Below are positions 1 to 6,592 of a DNA stretch of 7,847 bases, one piece after another. This DNA comes from Propionibacteriaceae bacterium. Lineage in GTDB: Bacteria > Actinomycetota > Actinomycetes > Propionibacteriales > Propionibacteriaceae. The stretch lies in contig DMIX01000284.1 of NCBI GenBank assembly GCA_003451975.1, positions 1 through 7,847 on the forward strand, read 5' to 3'. A program made the position numbers and the translations under genes. A model generated the notes under the pieces. It was not told the DNA's origin, did no database searches, and was given only the letters and a program-made list of their open reading frames with translations. Position 1 is the first letter of the stretch. Each line of letters starts with the position of its first letter.

Positions 1-354
1 GACCAACTCATCAGCAGAAATCGACTTGGTCACATAACCGCGGGCGCCGGCGCGAATGATGCCGATGACATCCTCGGCGGCATCGGAGACCGACAGGGCC
101 AGGAATTTCACGTCGGGCTGGGCGGCGCTGACCTGTTTGATCACTTCCAGGCCACCACCACCGGGAATGTGAACGTCCAGTAGCACCACATCGGGCAGCG
201 TCGCCACGATGGCGGCCACCGCAGTGGGAACATCCTCGCCCTCGCCGACCAGCTCGACTCGGCCACCAATGTCATGTTTGACGCCACTGCGGAACATCGC
301 ATGGTCGTCGACCACAACGACCCGCCACCGTGTCGGGGCCTGTTCTTGACTCAT
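1..354 (-). CDS. NarL/LuxR-type response regulator, receiver domain (partial, C-terminus outside window)
   Basis: The 118 visible residues form a complete CheY-like receiver domain. The acidic pair is D16-D17 (VVVVDDH), the phosphoacceptor is D60 (in LDVHIP), the switch Ser is S88 (LALSVS) and the conserved Lys is K110 (GARGYVTK). The spacing and the GARGYVTK motif are typical of the NarL/FixJ family, whose members carry a C-terminal LuxR-type helix-turn-helix; that part lies beyond position 1 and is not seen. The ATG at 354 overlaps the kinase stop codon in an ATGA arrangement, so the two genes are almost certainly translationally coupled and form a cognate pair. Inferred role: cytoplasmic DNA-binding regulator phosphorylated by the adjacent PspC-domain kinase, possibly acting on the divergent PspC operon. 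The target genes cannot be read from this sequence. Confidence 0.93.
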   Translation of the reverse strand, partial: MSQEQAPTRWRVVVVDDHAMFRSGVKHDIGGRVELVGEGEDVPTAVAAIVATLPDVVLLDVHIPGGGGLEVIKQVSAAQPDVKFLALSVSDAAEDVIGIIRAGARGYVTKSISADELV

Positions 355-1592
355 CGGGGCAACTCCAACCTGATCTCGGTGCCCTCTCCGGGCGCTGTCT
401 TGATTATCGCCCTTCCCCCGGTGCGTTTCATCCGCTCGATGATCGAACCGCGCACCCCCATGCGGTCCTCGGTGATGCCGGCCAGGTCGAAGCCCACCCC
501 GCGATCACGGATGTAGACGCTGATCAAGTCGGCGTCGACCTCGCAGTACAGGTCGATACGGTCGCTGCCGGAGTGCTTGGCGGCATTCACCATCGCCTCT
601 CCAGCCGCCCTCACCACGGCATCGAGTTCGGCAGTGAGCTCGGTGTCGCCGACGCTGACCAGTTCCACATCCACCCCGTGGTCGGTCTCGACGTCCAACA
701 TCTCCTCGGTCAGCGCCTCCACCAGGCTGCCGGAGGCAGGCTCCTCGCCGTAGAGCCATTGCCGAAGCTCGCGTTCCTGACGGCGAGCCAGCGCGCTCAC
801 CTTCTTGGGATCGGCGGCCTGGCGCTGAATCAAGGCCAGGGTCTGCAGAACCGAATCGTGCAGGTGGGCCGCCATGTCAGCTCGCGCATCGGCCAAGATC
901 GCGAGCTGCCGTGCCCGGGCCAGGCTGCGTCGGGCTCGCAAGAGCCACGGCGATACCGCCAGGAGCAGCGCCAGCGCGCCGACGCCGATCGCTAACAGGA
1001 GCTGACCCATCTCGGTGACGCCTTCGGTACGCGTCACGACCACCGTCACCGCGCCGATCAGCGCAATGATGCCCACCAGCACGGCCAGCACCGACGTCCA
1101 GTGAGCGAGCACGGCCGCGGCCACCCGCCGCCAGCCAGAGGCCTCCGGGGCCGGTTCGAAGCTGACTCGATCGGCCTGCCACCAGATCAGTCCCAGCCCG
1201 ACCGACCCCAGCACGCCGGCGAGCAAGGCATCGGTGTTCAGCCCCCAGCCGCTGGCCTCAACCAGCCACAGCAGGCCGAATCCGACCAGACCCAGCGCCA
1301 CGGCCACGCCGACATCGACTGCGCTCAGATTCGGGTCGGCCACCGAACGCATGCCGGTTCGGCTGTGCGACTCCAAGCCCGGCGCGGACGGCCCGTCCGA
1401 CTGCTCGGGCATCACCAGCCATAGAACGAGATAGAGCAGCACTCCCACCAGAGCGAAGGCGCCCAGCACCACGAAGACGAGTCGAAGCACCAGTACCGAC
1501 CACCCCAGTTGGTCAGCCAAGCCGGCGCACACCCCACCGATCCAGGCGGTCTGCAGCGGACGACTCGACCGTGCGGGATTGGTCACGCTCAC
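351..1592 (-). CDS. PspC-domain sensor histidine kinase (HisKA_3 / HATPase)
   Basis: A 413-residue membrane histidine kinase. Residues about 11-62 are a PspC domain (GGVCAGLADQLG followed by a hydrophobic helix ending WLVMP). More hydrophobic helices lie near 91-111, 121-138, 157-186 and 197-218. The cytoplasmic part starts at about 220. A HisKA_3 dimerisation helix carries H245 as the likely phosphoacceptor (HLHDSVLQTL). The ATPase domain has an N-box (E332, N336), a G1 box DRGVGF (363-368), a G2-like MGVRGS (378-383) and GEGTEI near the end. The GTG start at 1592 is preceded by AGAGG 8 nt upstream (in GAGAGGAAG). It overlaps the response regulator by 4 bp and diverges from the PspC/toastrack gene. 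Known: actinobacterial kinases with N-terminal PspC domains pair with LuxR-type regulators and often sense envelope stress. Inferred here: the same, with a neighbouring PspC membrane protein as modulator. The stimulus is unknown. Confidence 0.93.
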   Translation of the reverse strand: MSVTNPARSSRPLQTAWIGGVCAGLADQLGWSVLVLRLVFVVLGAFALVGVLLYLVLWLVMPEQSDGPSAPGLESHSRTGMRSVADPNLSAVDVGVAVALGLVGFGLLWLVEASGWGLNTDALLAGVLGSVGLGLIWWQADRVSFEPAPEASGWRRVAAAVLAHWTSVLAVLVGIIALIGAVTVVVTRTEGVTEMGQLLLAIGVGALALLLAVSPWLLRARRSLARARQLAILADARADMAAHLHDSVLQTLALIQRQAADPKKVSALARRQERELRQWLYGEEPASGSLVEALTEEMLDVETDHGVDVELVSVGDTELTAELDAVVRAAGEAMVNAAKHSGSDRIDLYCEVDADLISVYIRDRGVGFDLAGITEDRMGVRGSIIERMKRTGGRAIIKTAPGEGTEIRLELPR

Positions 1593-1726
1593 CGGGGCTT
1601 CCTCTCGTGGTGGCCACTACCGTCCCAGGCTATCCAAAGCGGGCCGAGACGCGCTGAGCGGAAAACCGGGCAGCGTCAGGGTAGACCCCCATACTCGAAT
1701 CCGACCGGGGGGCGTTGACTTGCCCT
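1593..1726. promoter_or_regulatory. Divergent intergenic region between the kinase and the PspC/toastrack operon
   Basis: The 134-bp gap must hold promoters for both directions. On the minus strand a TAGCCT hexamer (1632-1627) could be a -10 box giving a leader of about 28 nt with a good Shine-Dalgarno, but no convincing -35 is seen. On the plus strand only a weak CATACT (1690-1695) was found. A short dyad GGGTAGACCC (1679-1688) could be a regulator half-site pair; this is speculative. Autoregulation by the response regulator is an inference from the divergent layout only. Confidence 0.4.
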
Positions 1727-2899
1727 GTGACCGACAAACTGCCCGTGCTCAGCCGTCCCCGCGACGGTGCCGTCTTCGGCGGCGTTTGTGCAGGGGTGGC
1801 TCGGCGCCTCGGGATCGATCCAACTGTGCTGCGGGTCATCGCCGTGGCGATCACGGTCTTCCTGGGTGGATTGGGAGTGGCCCTCTACGTGGCCGGGCTA
1901 TTGCTGCTGCCGCGCGATCATGAGCAGTACAGCCCGCTGACCCGCGCCATCCCACTGCTTCGGCGGATGCCGCCGGTCGCACTGGCCGTGATCGTCGTGG
2001 CCCTGGCCGTGGCGATCACCTGGGGTTCGGGCAGTAGCGCGATCCTGGTGCCGGCCGCGATCATCGCCGTGGTGTTGTGGTTCGTCGGCTTTCGGCGTCG
2101 CTCTCAGGCTTCGATTGTTCATACCCCTGAGCCCACCCCGTTCGAACGGGCCGCGGACGCTTGGCGGGCGCGACTGGCCGAGCAACAGGTCCCCGGATTC
2201 GAGGGCTATCAAGCCACCGAGCCTCGCTGGCAGCAGCCCTACACCGACCCCAGCGATCAGTGGGTCGTGGACAATCCACCACCGGTTCCGGCGGTACCTC
2301 CGCAGCCGAAGCGAAGCTGGCGGCTGTGGGGTCTGGCGCTGGCGTTGGCAGGAGTCGGCACCGGAATCGTGGCCGCGCTCTCGATCGTCTTCGGGCTTCC
2401 GGCCGGCGCGGGCGCCTACTTCGCTGCGGTGCTGGCCGCGCTGGGAATCACTGCGGTGGTGGCCTCGCGAGTGGGGCGTCCGCCGCTGCTGATCCCGGCC
2501 ATCATCGTCACAGCCGTGGCTACCGCTGCCGTCCAGTTCGGGCCGAATCCGGGTTATGTCGGGGACTACTCCCGTGTCATCACCAACGAGGACCAACTCC
2601 AACCCGTCCGGGTGGGTGCCGGCTCGGTCAACCTCGACCTGAGCAATCTGGACCTCACCCAGGATCGCGACCTGGACGTCGAGGTGGGCACAGGCGATGT
2701 CACGATCACGCTTCCGCTTGAGGAGGCCGCCACCGTGGACTGGAAACTCGGACTCGGCGAGCTGACTTTCGGCGACGCCGACTTCCCGGTCACGAGCAGC
2801 CACGTCGATTCCTTCCAGAACAATCCGGTCGGCACCGCGCACCACCGAATCACGATCAATCTCAAGGTCGGCGCCGGAGATGTGACGGTGATGCCATGA
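1727..2899 (+). CDS. PspC-domain membrane protein with C-terminal toastrack (LiaF-like) domain
   Basis: A 390-residue polytopic membrane protein. Residues about 9-62 are a PspC domain (FGGVCAGVARRLGID, then a helix ending LLLLP). Hydrophobic helices follow at about 82-98 and 104-121. A hydrophilic, Pro-rich linker (122-198) leads to three more helices (about 199-222, 228-246, 252-270). From about 280 to the end is a beta-rich domain with repeated glycine turns (VGAGSVNLDLSNLDL, VGTGDVTITLP, VGAGDVTVMP), typical of toastrack/DUF2154-like domains in LiaF-type proteins. Inferred role: modulator of the divergent kinase, by analogy with LiaF and the corynebacterial PspC inhibitor EsrI. The start is uncertain. 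GTG 1727 is chosen over TTG 1715, which would add four residues; neither has a well-spaced Shine-Dalgarno (a GGGGGG run lies at about 1707-1712). The stop overlaps the next ATG as ATGA, so it heads a short operon. Confidence 0.88.
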   Translation: MTDKLPVLSRPRDGAVFGGVCAGVARRLGIDPTVLRVIAVAITVFLGGLGVALYVAGLLLLPRDHEQYSPLTRAIPLLRRMPPVALAVIVVALAVAITWGSGSSAILVPAAIIAVVLWFVGFRRRSQASIVHTPEPTPFERAADAWRARLAEQQVPGFEGYQATEPRWQQPYTDPSDQWVVDNPPPVPAVPPQPKRSWRLWGLALALAGVGTGIVAALSIVFGLPAGAGAYFAAVLAALGITAVVASRVGRPPLLIPAIIVTAVATAAVQFGPNPGYVGDYSRVITNEDQLQPVRVGAGSVNLDLSNLDLTQDRDLDVEVGTGDVTITLPLEEAATVDWKLGLGELTFGDADFPVTSSHVDSFQNNPVGTAHHRITINLKVGAGDVTVMP

Positions 2900-3066
2900 G
2901 TTCTGATCGCAACGCTTTCGCCTTCGGCATGGCCGCACTCGCCCTCGCCGCCCTCGGACTGTGGGCCAACTACGGCCAGGTCGACTGGCGCATCGTCGGC
3001 TTGGCCGCACCCATCGCTTTGGTGGTGATCGGTGTGGGCATGTTGGCGATGAGCAAAGACCACTGA
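2896..3066 (+). CDS. Small two-helix membrane protein (56 aa), unknown function
   Basis: A 56-codon ORF starting at the ATG that overlaps the preceding stop (ATGA, 2896-2899) and ending at TGA 3064-3066. The product has a short polar N-terminus (MSSDRNAF), a hydrophobic stretch at about residues 8-24, a short polar turn (NYGQVDWR), a second hydrophobic stretch at about 33-52 and a charged tail (MSKDH). This predicts a small hairpin-like inner-membrane protein. The 4-bp overlap with the toastrack gene and the 20-bp gap to the next PspC gene support real, coupled translation. I recognise no family. Inferred: an accessory membrane component of the same envelope-stress locus. Confidence 0.75.
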   Translation: MSSDRNAFAFGMAALALAALGLWANYGQVDWRIVGLAAPIALVVIGVGMLAMSKDH

Positions 3067-3086
3067 ACCCTCAGAAAGGAAAACCC

Positions 3087-3335
3087 ATGAAAGAACAACT
3101 GATCCGCTCCAGCAGCGACAAGATGATCGCCGGAGTCTGCGGCGGCGTCGCCCGCTCCTTCGGCATCGATGCGAGCATTGTGCGCATCGTATGGGCCTTG
3201 GCCTGCTTCTTTTTCGCACTGCCGGCCGTGCTCTACGTCGTCCTGTGGCTGGTGTTGCCCATCGACGGTGGCGGCACCGGTTTCGACGATCTGAAGAACG
3301 CCTTCAGCAGCAAACCCCCGTCCGACCTGCGCTGA
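3087..3335 (+). CDS. Small stand-alone PspC-domain protein (82 aa)
   Basis: The protein is essentially one PspC domain. Polar N-terminal residues 1-12 lead to MIAGVCGGVARSFGID (about 13-28), one hydrophobic helix containing aromatics (about 34-60, ending YVVLWLVLP) and a short soluble tail with GFDDLKNAF. ATG 3087 is preceded by AGAAAGGA (3073-3080) with 6 nt spacing, a clear Shine-Dalgarno. The longer in-frame reading from 2961 overlaps the previous gene and is not supported. Known: PspC-domain proteins are inner-membrane factors, and in enterobacteria PspC interacts with the PspA/PspB phage-shock proteins; no PspA is seen here. It is the third PspC domain in this locus and could compete with or modulate the kinase. 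The function remains inferred. Confidence 0.88.
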   Translation: MKEQLIRSSSDKMIAGVCGGVARSFGIDASIVRIVWALACFFFALPAVLYVVLWLVLPIDGGGTGFDDLKNAFSSKPPSDLR

Positions 3336-3340
3336 TCGCC

Positions 3341-3414
3341 CCCACTTCGCTACACCCGCGTCACGTTGCTACCTCTGCGGAGGTAGCAACTTCACCGGAA
3401 TGTAGCGAGGTGGG
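3341..3414. terminator. 74-bp concentric palindrome between convergent genes, probable bidirectional terminator
   Basis: Outer arms CCCACTTCGCTACA (3341-3354) and TGTAGCGAGGTGGG (3401-3414) pair over 14 bp with a single G-U position. Inner arms GTTGCTACCTC (3365-3375) and GAGGTAGCAAC (3380-3390) pair perfectly over 11 bp around a TGCG loop. Both have the same centre (3377.5) and are separated by a 10 by 10 nt internal loop. The element nearly fills the 80-bp gap between the convergent PspC (stop 3335) and guaA (stop 3416) genes, which fits a terminator serving both strands. No T-tract follows either arm, so it is either a tract-less actinobacterial terminator or a palindromic repeat unit. Confidence 0.7.
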
Positions 3415-3415
3415 A

Positions 3416-4969
3416 CTATTCCCACTCGATGGTGCCCGGTGGCTTGCTGGTGACATCCAGCACCACGCGGTTCACTTCAGGAACCTCGTTGGTGATTCTG
3501 GTGCTGATGCGCTCCAGCAGGTCATAGGGCAGCCGACTCCAATCGGCGGTCATGGCGTCCTCGCTGGAGACCGGGCGCAGCACGATGGGGTGCCCATAGG
3601 TACGACCATCGCCCTGCACCCCGACTGAGCGGACGTCGGCCAGCAGCACCACCGGGAACTGCCAGATCTCACCGTCCAGTCCGGCGGCGGTGGTCTCTTC
3701 GCGGACGATGGCGTCGGCGGCACGCAGAATGCGCAGCCGCTCGGCATCCACCGCTCCCACGATTCGAATCCCCAGCCCGGGCCCGGGGAAGGGATGCCGG
3801 TTCACGATGTGTTGGGGCAATCCCAGCTCACGCCCAACCTGACGCACCTCGTCCTTGAACAGGGTGCGCAGCGGCTCGATCAGCTGGAACTGAAGGTCAT
3901 CGGGCAGGCCACCCACGTTGTGGTGGCTCTTGATGTTGGCCGCTCCCTCACCACCACCTGACTCGACCACATCGGGGTACAAGGTGCCCTGGACGAGGTA
4001 ATCGATGGGACCTTCGTCGTTGATCCGACGAGCCGCATCCTCAAAGGTGCGGATGAACTCCCGGCCGATGATCTTGCGCTTGGTCTCCGGATCACTCACC
4101 CCGGCCAAAGCGCCAAGGAAACGCTCCTGCTCGTTGGCAACCACCAGTTTCACTCCGGTCGAGGCCACGAAATCCTGCTCAACCCGCTCGGCCTCGCCGG
4201 TACGTAGCAGGCCGTGATCGACGAAGACACAGGTGAGCTGATCGCCGATAGCCCGCTGCACCAGCGCAGCCGCCACGGCCGAGTCGACCCCGCCGGACAA
4301 GGCACACAGCACTCGCGCCGAGCCCACCTGGTCGCGGATCCGGGCGATCTGATCCTCGACGATGCTGGCGCTGTCCCAGCTACGCCGACAACCGGCGATC
4401 TTCCACAGGAATTTCTCCAACACGCGTTGGCCGTGCGCCGAGTGCAGCACCTCCGGATGCCATTGGACGCCGGCCAGCCGCCGCTGTGGATCCTCGAAAG
4501 CCGCCACTGTGGCCCGCGGCGAGCGGGCGTTCACCCGGAAACCAGCCGGGGCGGCGACGACCTCATCGCCATGCGACATCCACGACACCAGAGTGTCCGG
4601 CAGTCCGTCGAGCAGGACGCCGGGATCGAGCACCTCCACAGTGGTGCGGCCGTATTCGCGCTGACCCGTCTGAGCGACCGTACCGCCAAGGGCCTGCGCC
4701 ATCGCCATGAAGCCGTAGCAGATACCGAACACCGGGATCCCGGCTTCCAACAGTGCGACATCCAACTGCGGCGCCCCAGCCTCATAAACCGAACTCGGCC
4801 CACCGGAGAGGATCACCGCTTTCGGCTGCTTGGCGAGCAGATCGGCGACACTGATGGTGTGGGGGACGATCTCGGAGTAGACCTCGGCCTCCCGCACCCG
4901 ACGGGCAATGAGTTGGGCGTACTGGGCGCCGTAATCGACAACCAGCACCAGATCATGATCGGCGCTCAT
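3416..4969 (-). CDS. guaA: GMP synthase (glutamine-hydrolysing)
   Basis: Converts XMP, ATP and glutamine to GMP in the cytoplasm, the last step of de novo guanine nucleotide synthesis. The 517-residue length is normal for the family. The N-terminal class I glutamine amidotransferase domain (about 8-190) has [22 protein letters not shown], the nucleophile C84 (GICYG), and H171 and E173 (WHPEV). The ATP-pyrophosphatase domain begins at about 200 with the P-loop SGGVDS (225-230). The C-terminal dimerisation part ends KPPGTIEWE, the conserved XMP-binding tail. ATG 4969 was chosen because the family N-terminus begins just before VLVVDYG. The longer in-frame GTG at 5008 adds 13 residues not expected in the family and would read through the apparent -10 box. 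All key residues are present. It is transcribed alone, divergent from the sulfur operon and convergent with the PspC genes. Confidence 0.97.
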   Translation of the reverse strand: MSADHDLVLVVDYGAQYAQLIARRVREAEVYSEIVPHTISVADLLAKQPKAVILSGGPSSVYEAGAPQLDVALLEAGIPVFGICYGFMAMAQALGGTVAQTGQREYGRTTVEVLDPGVLLDGLPDTLVSWMSHGDEVVAAPAGFRVNARSPRATVAAFEDPQRRLAGVQWHPEVLHSAHGQRVLEKFLWKIAGCRRSWDSASIVEDQIARIRDQVGSARVLCALSGGVDSAVAAALVQRAIGDQLTCVFVDHGLLRTGEAERVEQDFVASTGVKLVVANEQERFLGALAGVSDPETKRKIIGREFIRTFEDAARRINDEGPIDYLVQGTLYPDVVESGGGEGAANIKSHHNVGGLPDDLQFQLIEPLRTLFKDEVRQVGRELGLPQHIVNRHPFPGPGLGIRIVGAVDAERLRILRAADAIVREETTAAGLDGEIWQFPVVLLADVRSVGVQGDGRTYGHPIVLRPVSSEDAMTADWSRLPYDLLERISTRITNEVPEVNRVVLDVTSKPPGTIEWE

Positions 4970-4977
4970 GCCTGCTG

Positions 4978-4983
4978 ATTCTA
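4978..4983 (-). promoter_or_regulatory. Candidate -10 box for leaderless guaA
   Basis: Read on the minus strand, TAGAAT sits 8 nt before the guaA ATG at 4969, matching the TANNNT actinobacterial -10 consensus. Initiation 6-8 nt downstream would start the mRNA at or next to the ATG. No Shine-Dalgarno at normal spacing is visible (AGCAGG abuts the ATG), which agrees with a leaderless transcript. No good -35 was found at 16-19 nt. Confidence 0.5.
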
Positions 4984-5017
4984 GGGGTGTCAGGACTGCG
5001 CATTTCACCGCGACGAG

Positions 5018-5048
5018 TTGCCAAACGCCGAATTCATGGTGCTAGCCT
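5018..5048 (+). promoter_or_regulatory. Promoter of the leader peptide / metY-cysK operon
   Basis: TTGCCA (5018-5023) matches the -35 consensus at 5 of 6 positions. TAGCCT (5043-5048) matches the TANNNT -10 box, with a 19-nt spacer. The -10 box occupies exactly -12 to -7 relative to the A of the leader ATG at 5055, so transcription is expected to begin on that ATG and yield a leaderless mRNA. No start site can be measured from sequence alone. Confidence 0.65.
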
Positions 5049-5054
5049 TCAGCC

Positions 5055-5126
5055 ATGACCTCGACGAGCTCCGCAACCATGTGTTGCTGCTGCATGCCGT
5101 CGATGGCGCGTTGTCGAATGTGCTGA
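5055..5126 (+). CDS. Polycysteine leader peptide (23 aa), cysteine-responsive attenuator uORF
   Basis: A 23-codon ORF from ATG 5055 to TGA 5124-5126. It begins MTSTSSATM, then has four consecutive Cys (C10-C13; codons TGT TGC TGC TGC at 5082-5093), with further Cys at 20 and 23, so 6 of 23 residues are Cys. Met is at positions 1, 9, 14, 17 and 22. The ATG lies 7 nt after a TANNNT box and has no Shine-Dalgarno, consistent with leaderless translation. Known: in mycobacteria, polycysteine leaderless short ORFs upstream of cysteine-metabolism operons work as attenuators, where ribosomes stalled on the Cys run block mRNA structure that otherwise sequesters the next gene's ribosome-binding site. 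The next genes here make homocysteine and cysteine, so the same role is inferred. The peptide itself probably has no separate function. An 82-codon ORF in another frame (5018-5266) overlaps it and is judged spurious. Confidence 0.85.
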   Translation: MTSTSSATMCCCCMPSMARCRMC

Positions 5127-5270
5127 ACCAGCCTCGACCCGCATCACCACTCGGTTCGAAAGAACCACGCATTTTCCTGCTCGGACTACGTCCACATCAC
5201 CCGCATTTCCCGCCCCAGGTTTCACCCAGGGGCAGCCAACTGCAGCAGCAACACATCATTCACTAGGAGA
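5073..5270 (+). promoter_or_regulatory. Translational attenuator: long-range pairing of Cys codons with the metY ribosome-binding region
   Basis: Three segments are seen. A: GCAAC (5073-5077). B: ATGTGTTGCTGCTGCA (5079-5094), the M9-C13 codons plus one base. C: TGCAGCAGCAACACAT (5241-5256). B and C are perfectly complementary over 16 nt. C ends 8 nt before the Shine-Dalgarno AGGAGA (5265-5270) of metY. A can instead pair with GTTGC (5083-5087) as a local hairpin. Between B and C are two small hairpins: GGTTC-GAAA-GAACC (5153-5166, GNRA loop) and GCCCC/GGGGC (5212-5233, with an inner GG/CC pair). Inferred switch: with ample Cys-tRNA the ribosome reaches the stop at 5126, B is free and pairs with C, hindering metY initiation. 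With little Cys-tRNA the ribosome stalls on B, C stays open and metY is translated. Confidence 0.7.
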
Positions 5271-5276
5271 AACACC

Positions 5277-6560
5277 ATGTCCTACAGCCTCGACACGCTG
5301 ACCGTCCATGCCGGTCAGGAGGAAGCCGACCCGACTACCCACTCCCGAGCCGTGCCGATCTACCAGACCGCCAGCTATGTCTTCGAGGACACTGAGGACG
5401 CCGCCGACCTCTTCGCACTGCGCAAGCCGGGCAACATCTACTCCCGGATCATGAACCCCACCCAGTCCACTTTCGAGGAGCGGGTCAACGCTCTCGAAGG
5501 CGGCGTCGGCGCGCTCGCCACTGCCTCTGGTGCCGCCGCCATCACCTACGCGGTACTCAACCTCACCTACGCCGGAGACAACATCGTGGCGCTGTCCACG
5601 CTGTACGGCGGCACCTACGCTCTGTTCGCCCACACCCTGGCCCAGTACGGCATCGAGGCTCGGTTCGTGGACCCCGGCAAGCCCGAAGAGTTGGCAGCTC
5701 ACGTCGACGAGAAGACCAAGCTGGTCTTCGGCGAGACCATCGGTAATCCAGCGATCAACGTCATCGACCTCGACGCCTGGTCCGACGCAGCGCACGCACT
5801 CGGCTTGCCATTCATCGTGGACAACACCGTCGCCACCCCGCTGCTGGCACGCGTGTTCGACCACGGCGCCGACATCGCCGTCCACTCGGCTACCAAGTAC
5901 ATCGGCGGGCATGGCACGGCAATCGGCGGCATCATCGTCGACTCCGGGAAGTTCGATTGGGCCGCCCACTCCGAGCGATTCCCCGGGTTGACCAAGGCCG
6001 ATCCGGCCTACCACGGCGCAGTGTGGACCGAAGCCGCCGGCCCGGCGGCCTACATCATCCGCGCCCGCACCGTGCTGCTACGCAACACCGGCGCGACGCT
6101 GAGCCCGTTCAACTCCTGGCTGTTCCTGCAGGGCTTGGAGACGCTGCACCTGCGCATCGAGCGCCATTCGGAGAACGCCTTGGAGGTAGCCCAGTTCCTG
6201 GAGAACCATGAGGCTGTCGCCTGGGTCAACTACCCGGGTTTGGACTCCTCACCGCACAAGGCCACTGCCGATCGGGTGTTGGCCGGACGCGGCTACGGCG
6301 GCATCCTGGCCTTCGGACTCAAGGCTGGACGCCAAGCCGGGGCGACCTTCATCGAATCGCTGAAGCTGTTCAGCCACCTGGCCAACATCGGTGACGCCAA
6401 GAGCCTGGCCATCCACAACGCCACCACCACCCATTCCCAGCTCAACGACGAGGAACTCCTCGCCGCCGGAGTGGCACCCGAAATGGTTCGCCTCAGCATC
6501 GGTATTGAATCCGCCAGTGACTTGATCTCCGACCTGACGCAGGCCCTCGACTCCATCTGA
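5277..6560 (+). CDS. metY: O-acetylhomoserine sulfhydrylase (homocysteine synthase)
   Basis: A PLP enzyme of the Cys/Met metabolism family, 427 residues, which matches the longer MetY type rather than the shorter MetB/MetC type. It is expected to make homocysteine from O-acetylhomoserine and sulfide in the cytoplasm (direct sulfhydrylation). Visible landmarks: N-terminal [18 protein letters not shown] (55-62; Y55 and R57 contact cofactor phosphate in the family), SGAAA (84-88), Y110 stacking on PLP (TLYGGTY), GETIGNP (152-158), D182 (VDNT), the Schiff-base lysine K207 ([11 protein letters not shown]) and the C-terminal VRLSIGIES. The start ATG 5277 has AGGAGA 6 nt upstream. It is the first structural gene after the polycysteine leader and is followed by cysK after 32 bp. 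Some family members also accept O-acetylserine; sequence inspection cannot exclude this. Confidence 0.95.
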   Translation: MSYSLDTLTVHAGQEEADPTTHSRAVPIYQTASYVFEDTEDAADLFALRKPGNIYSRIMNPTQSTFEERVNALEGGVGALATASGAAAITYAVLNLTYAGDNIVALSTLYGGTYALFAHTLAQYGIEARFVDPGKPEELAAHVDEKTKLVFGETIGNPAINVIDLDAWSDAAHALGLPFIVDNTVATPLLARVFDHGADIAVHSATKYIGGHGTAIGGIIVDSGKFDWAAHSERFPGLTKADPAYHGAVWTEAAGPAAYIIRARTVLLRNTGATLSPFNSWLFLQGLETLHLRIERHSENALEVAQFLENHEAVAWVNYPGLDSSPHKATADRVLAGRGYGGILAFGLKAGRQAGATFIESLKLFSHLANIGDAKSLAIHNATTTHSQLNDEELLAAGVAPEMVRLSIGIESASDLISDLTQALDSI

Positions 6561-6592
6561 TCAACGTCGTAAGTAAAGGGAGAGAACACGAC

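Noticed and set aside
330..995. 221-codon plus-strand ORF antisense to the histidine kinase
   Set aside because: The kinase ATPase and HisKA_3 motifs on the minus strand are intact; this frame shows no domain.
1898..3010. 370-codon minus-strand ORF antisense to the PspC/toastrack gene
   Set aside because: The product is Arg/His/Gly-rich low-complexity sequence typical of an antisense frame, while the plus strand encodes recognisable PspC and toastrack domains.
2961..3086. N-terminal extension of the small PspC protein from 2961
   Set aside because: It would overlap the 56-residue membrane gene in another frame and lacks hydrophobic or PspC character; the Shine-Dalgarno points to ATG 3087.
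4214..4978. 254-codon plus-strand ORF antisense to guaA
   Set aside because: guaA on the other strand has all catalytic motifs; this is a GC-rich shadow frame with no domain.
5018..5266. 82-codon plus-strand ORF across the metY leader region
   Set aside because: It has no Shine-Dalgarno or recognisable domain, it overlaps the promoter and the polycysteine leader in another frame, and its composition looks like translated leader RNA.
5172..5271. TTTTCCT (5172-5178) could pair with AGGAGAA of the metY Shine-Dalgarno (5265-5271)
   Set aside because: It is only 7 bp with a G-U pair, and it would form a pseudoknot with or exclude the 16-bp pairing, reversing the expected logic. It may be coincidental; folding and covariation would decide.
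5127..5276. SAM riboswitch or T-box upstream of metY
   Set aside because: I could not find a SAM-family core or a T-box sequence, and the long-range Cys-codon pairing accounts for the leader better.
5256..6014. 252-codon minus-strand ORF antisense to metY
   Set aside because: It is Gly/Val/Asp-rich shadow sequence opposite a complete, recognisable PLP enzyme.
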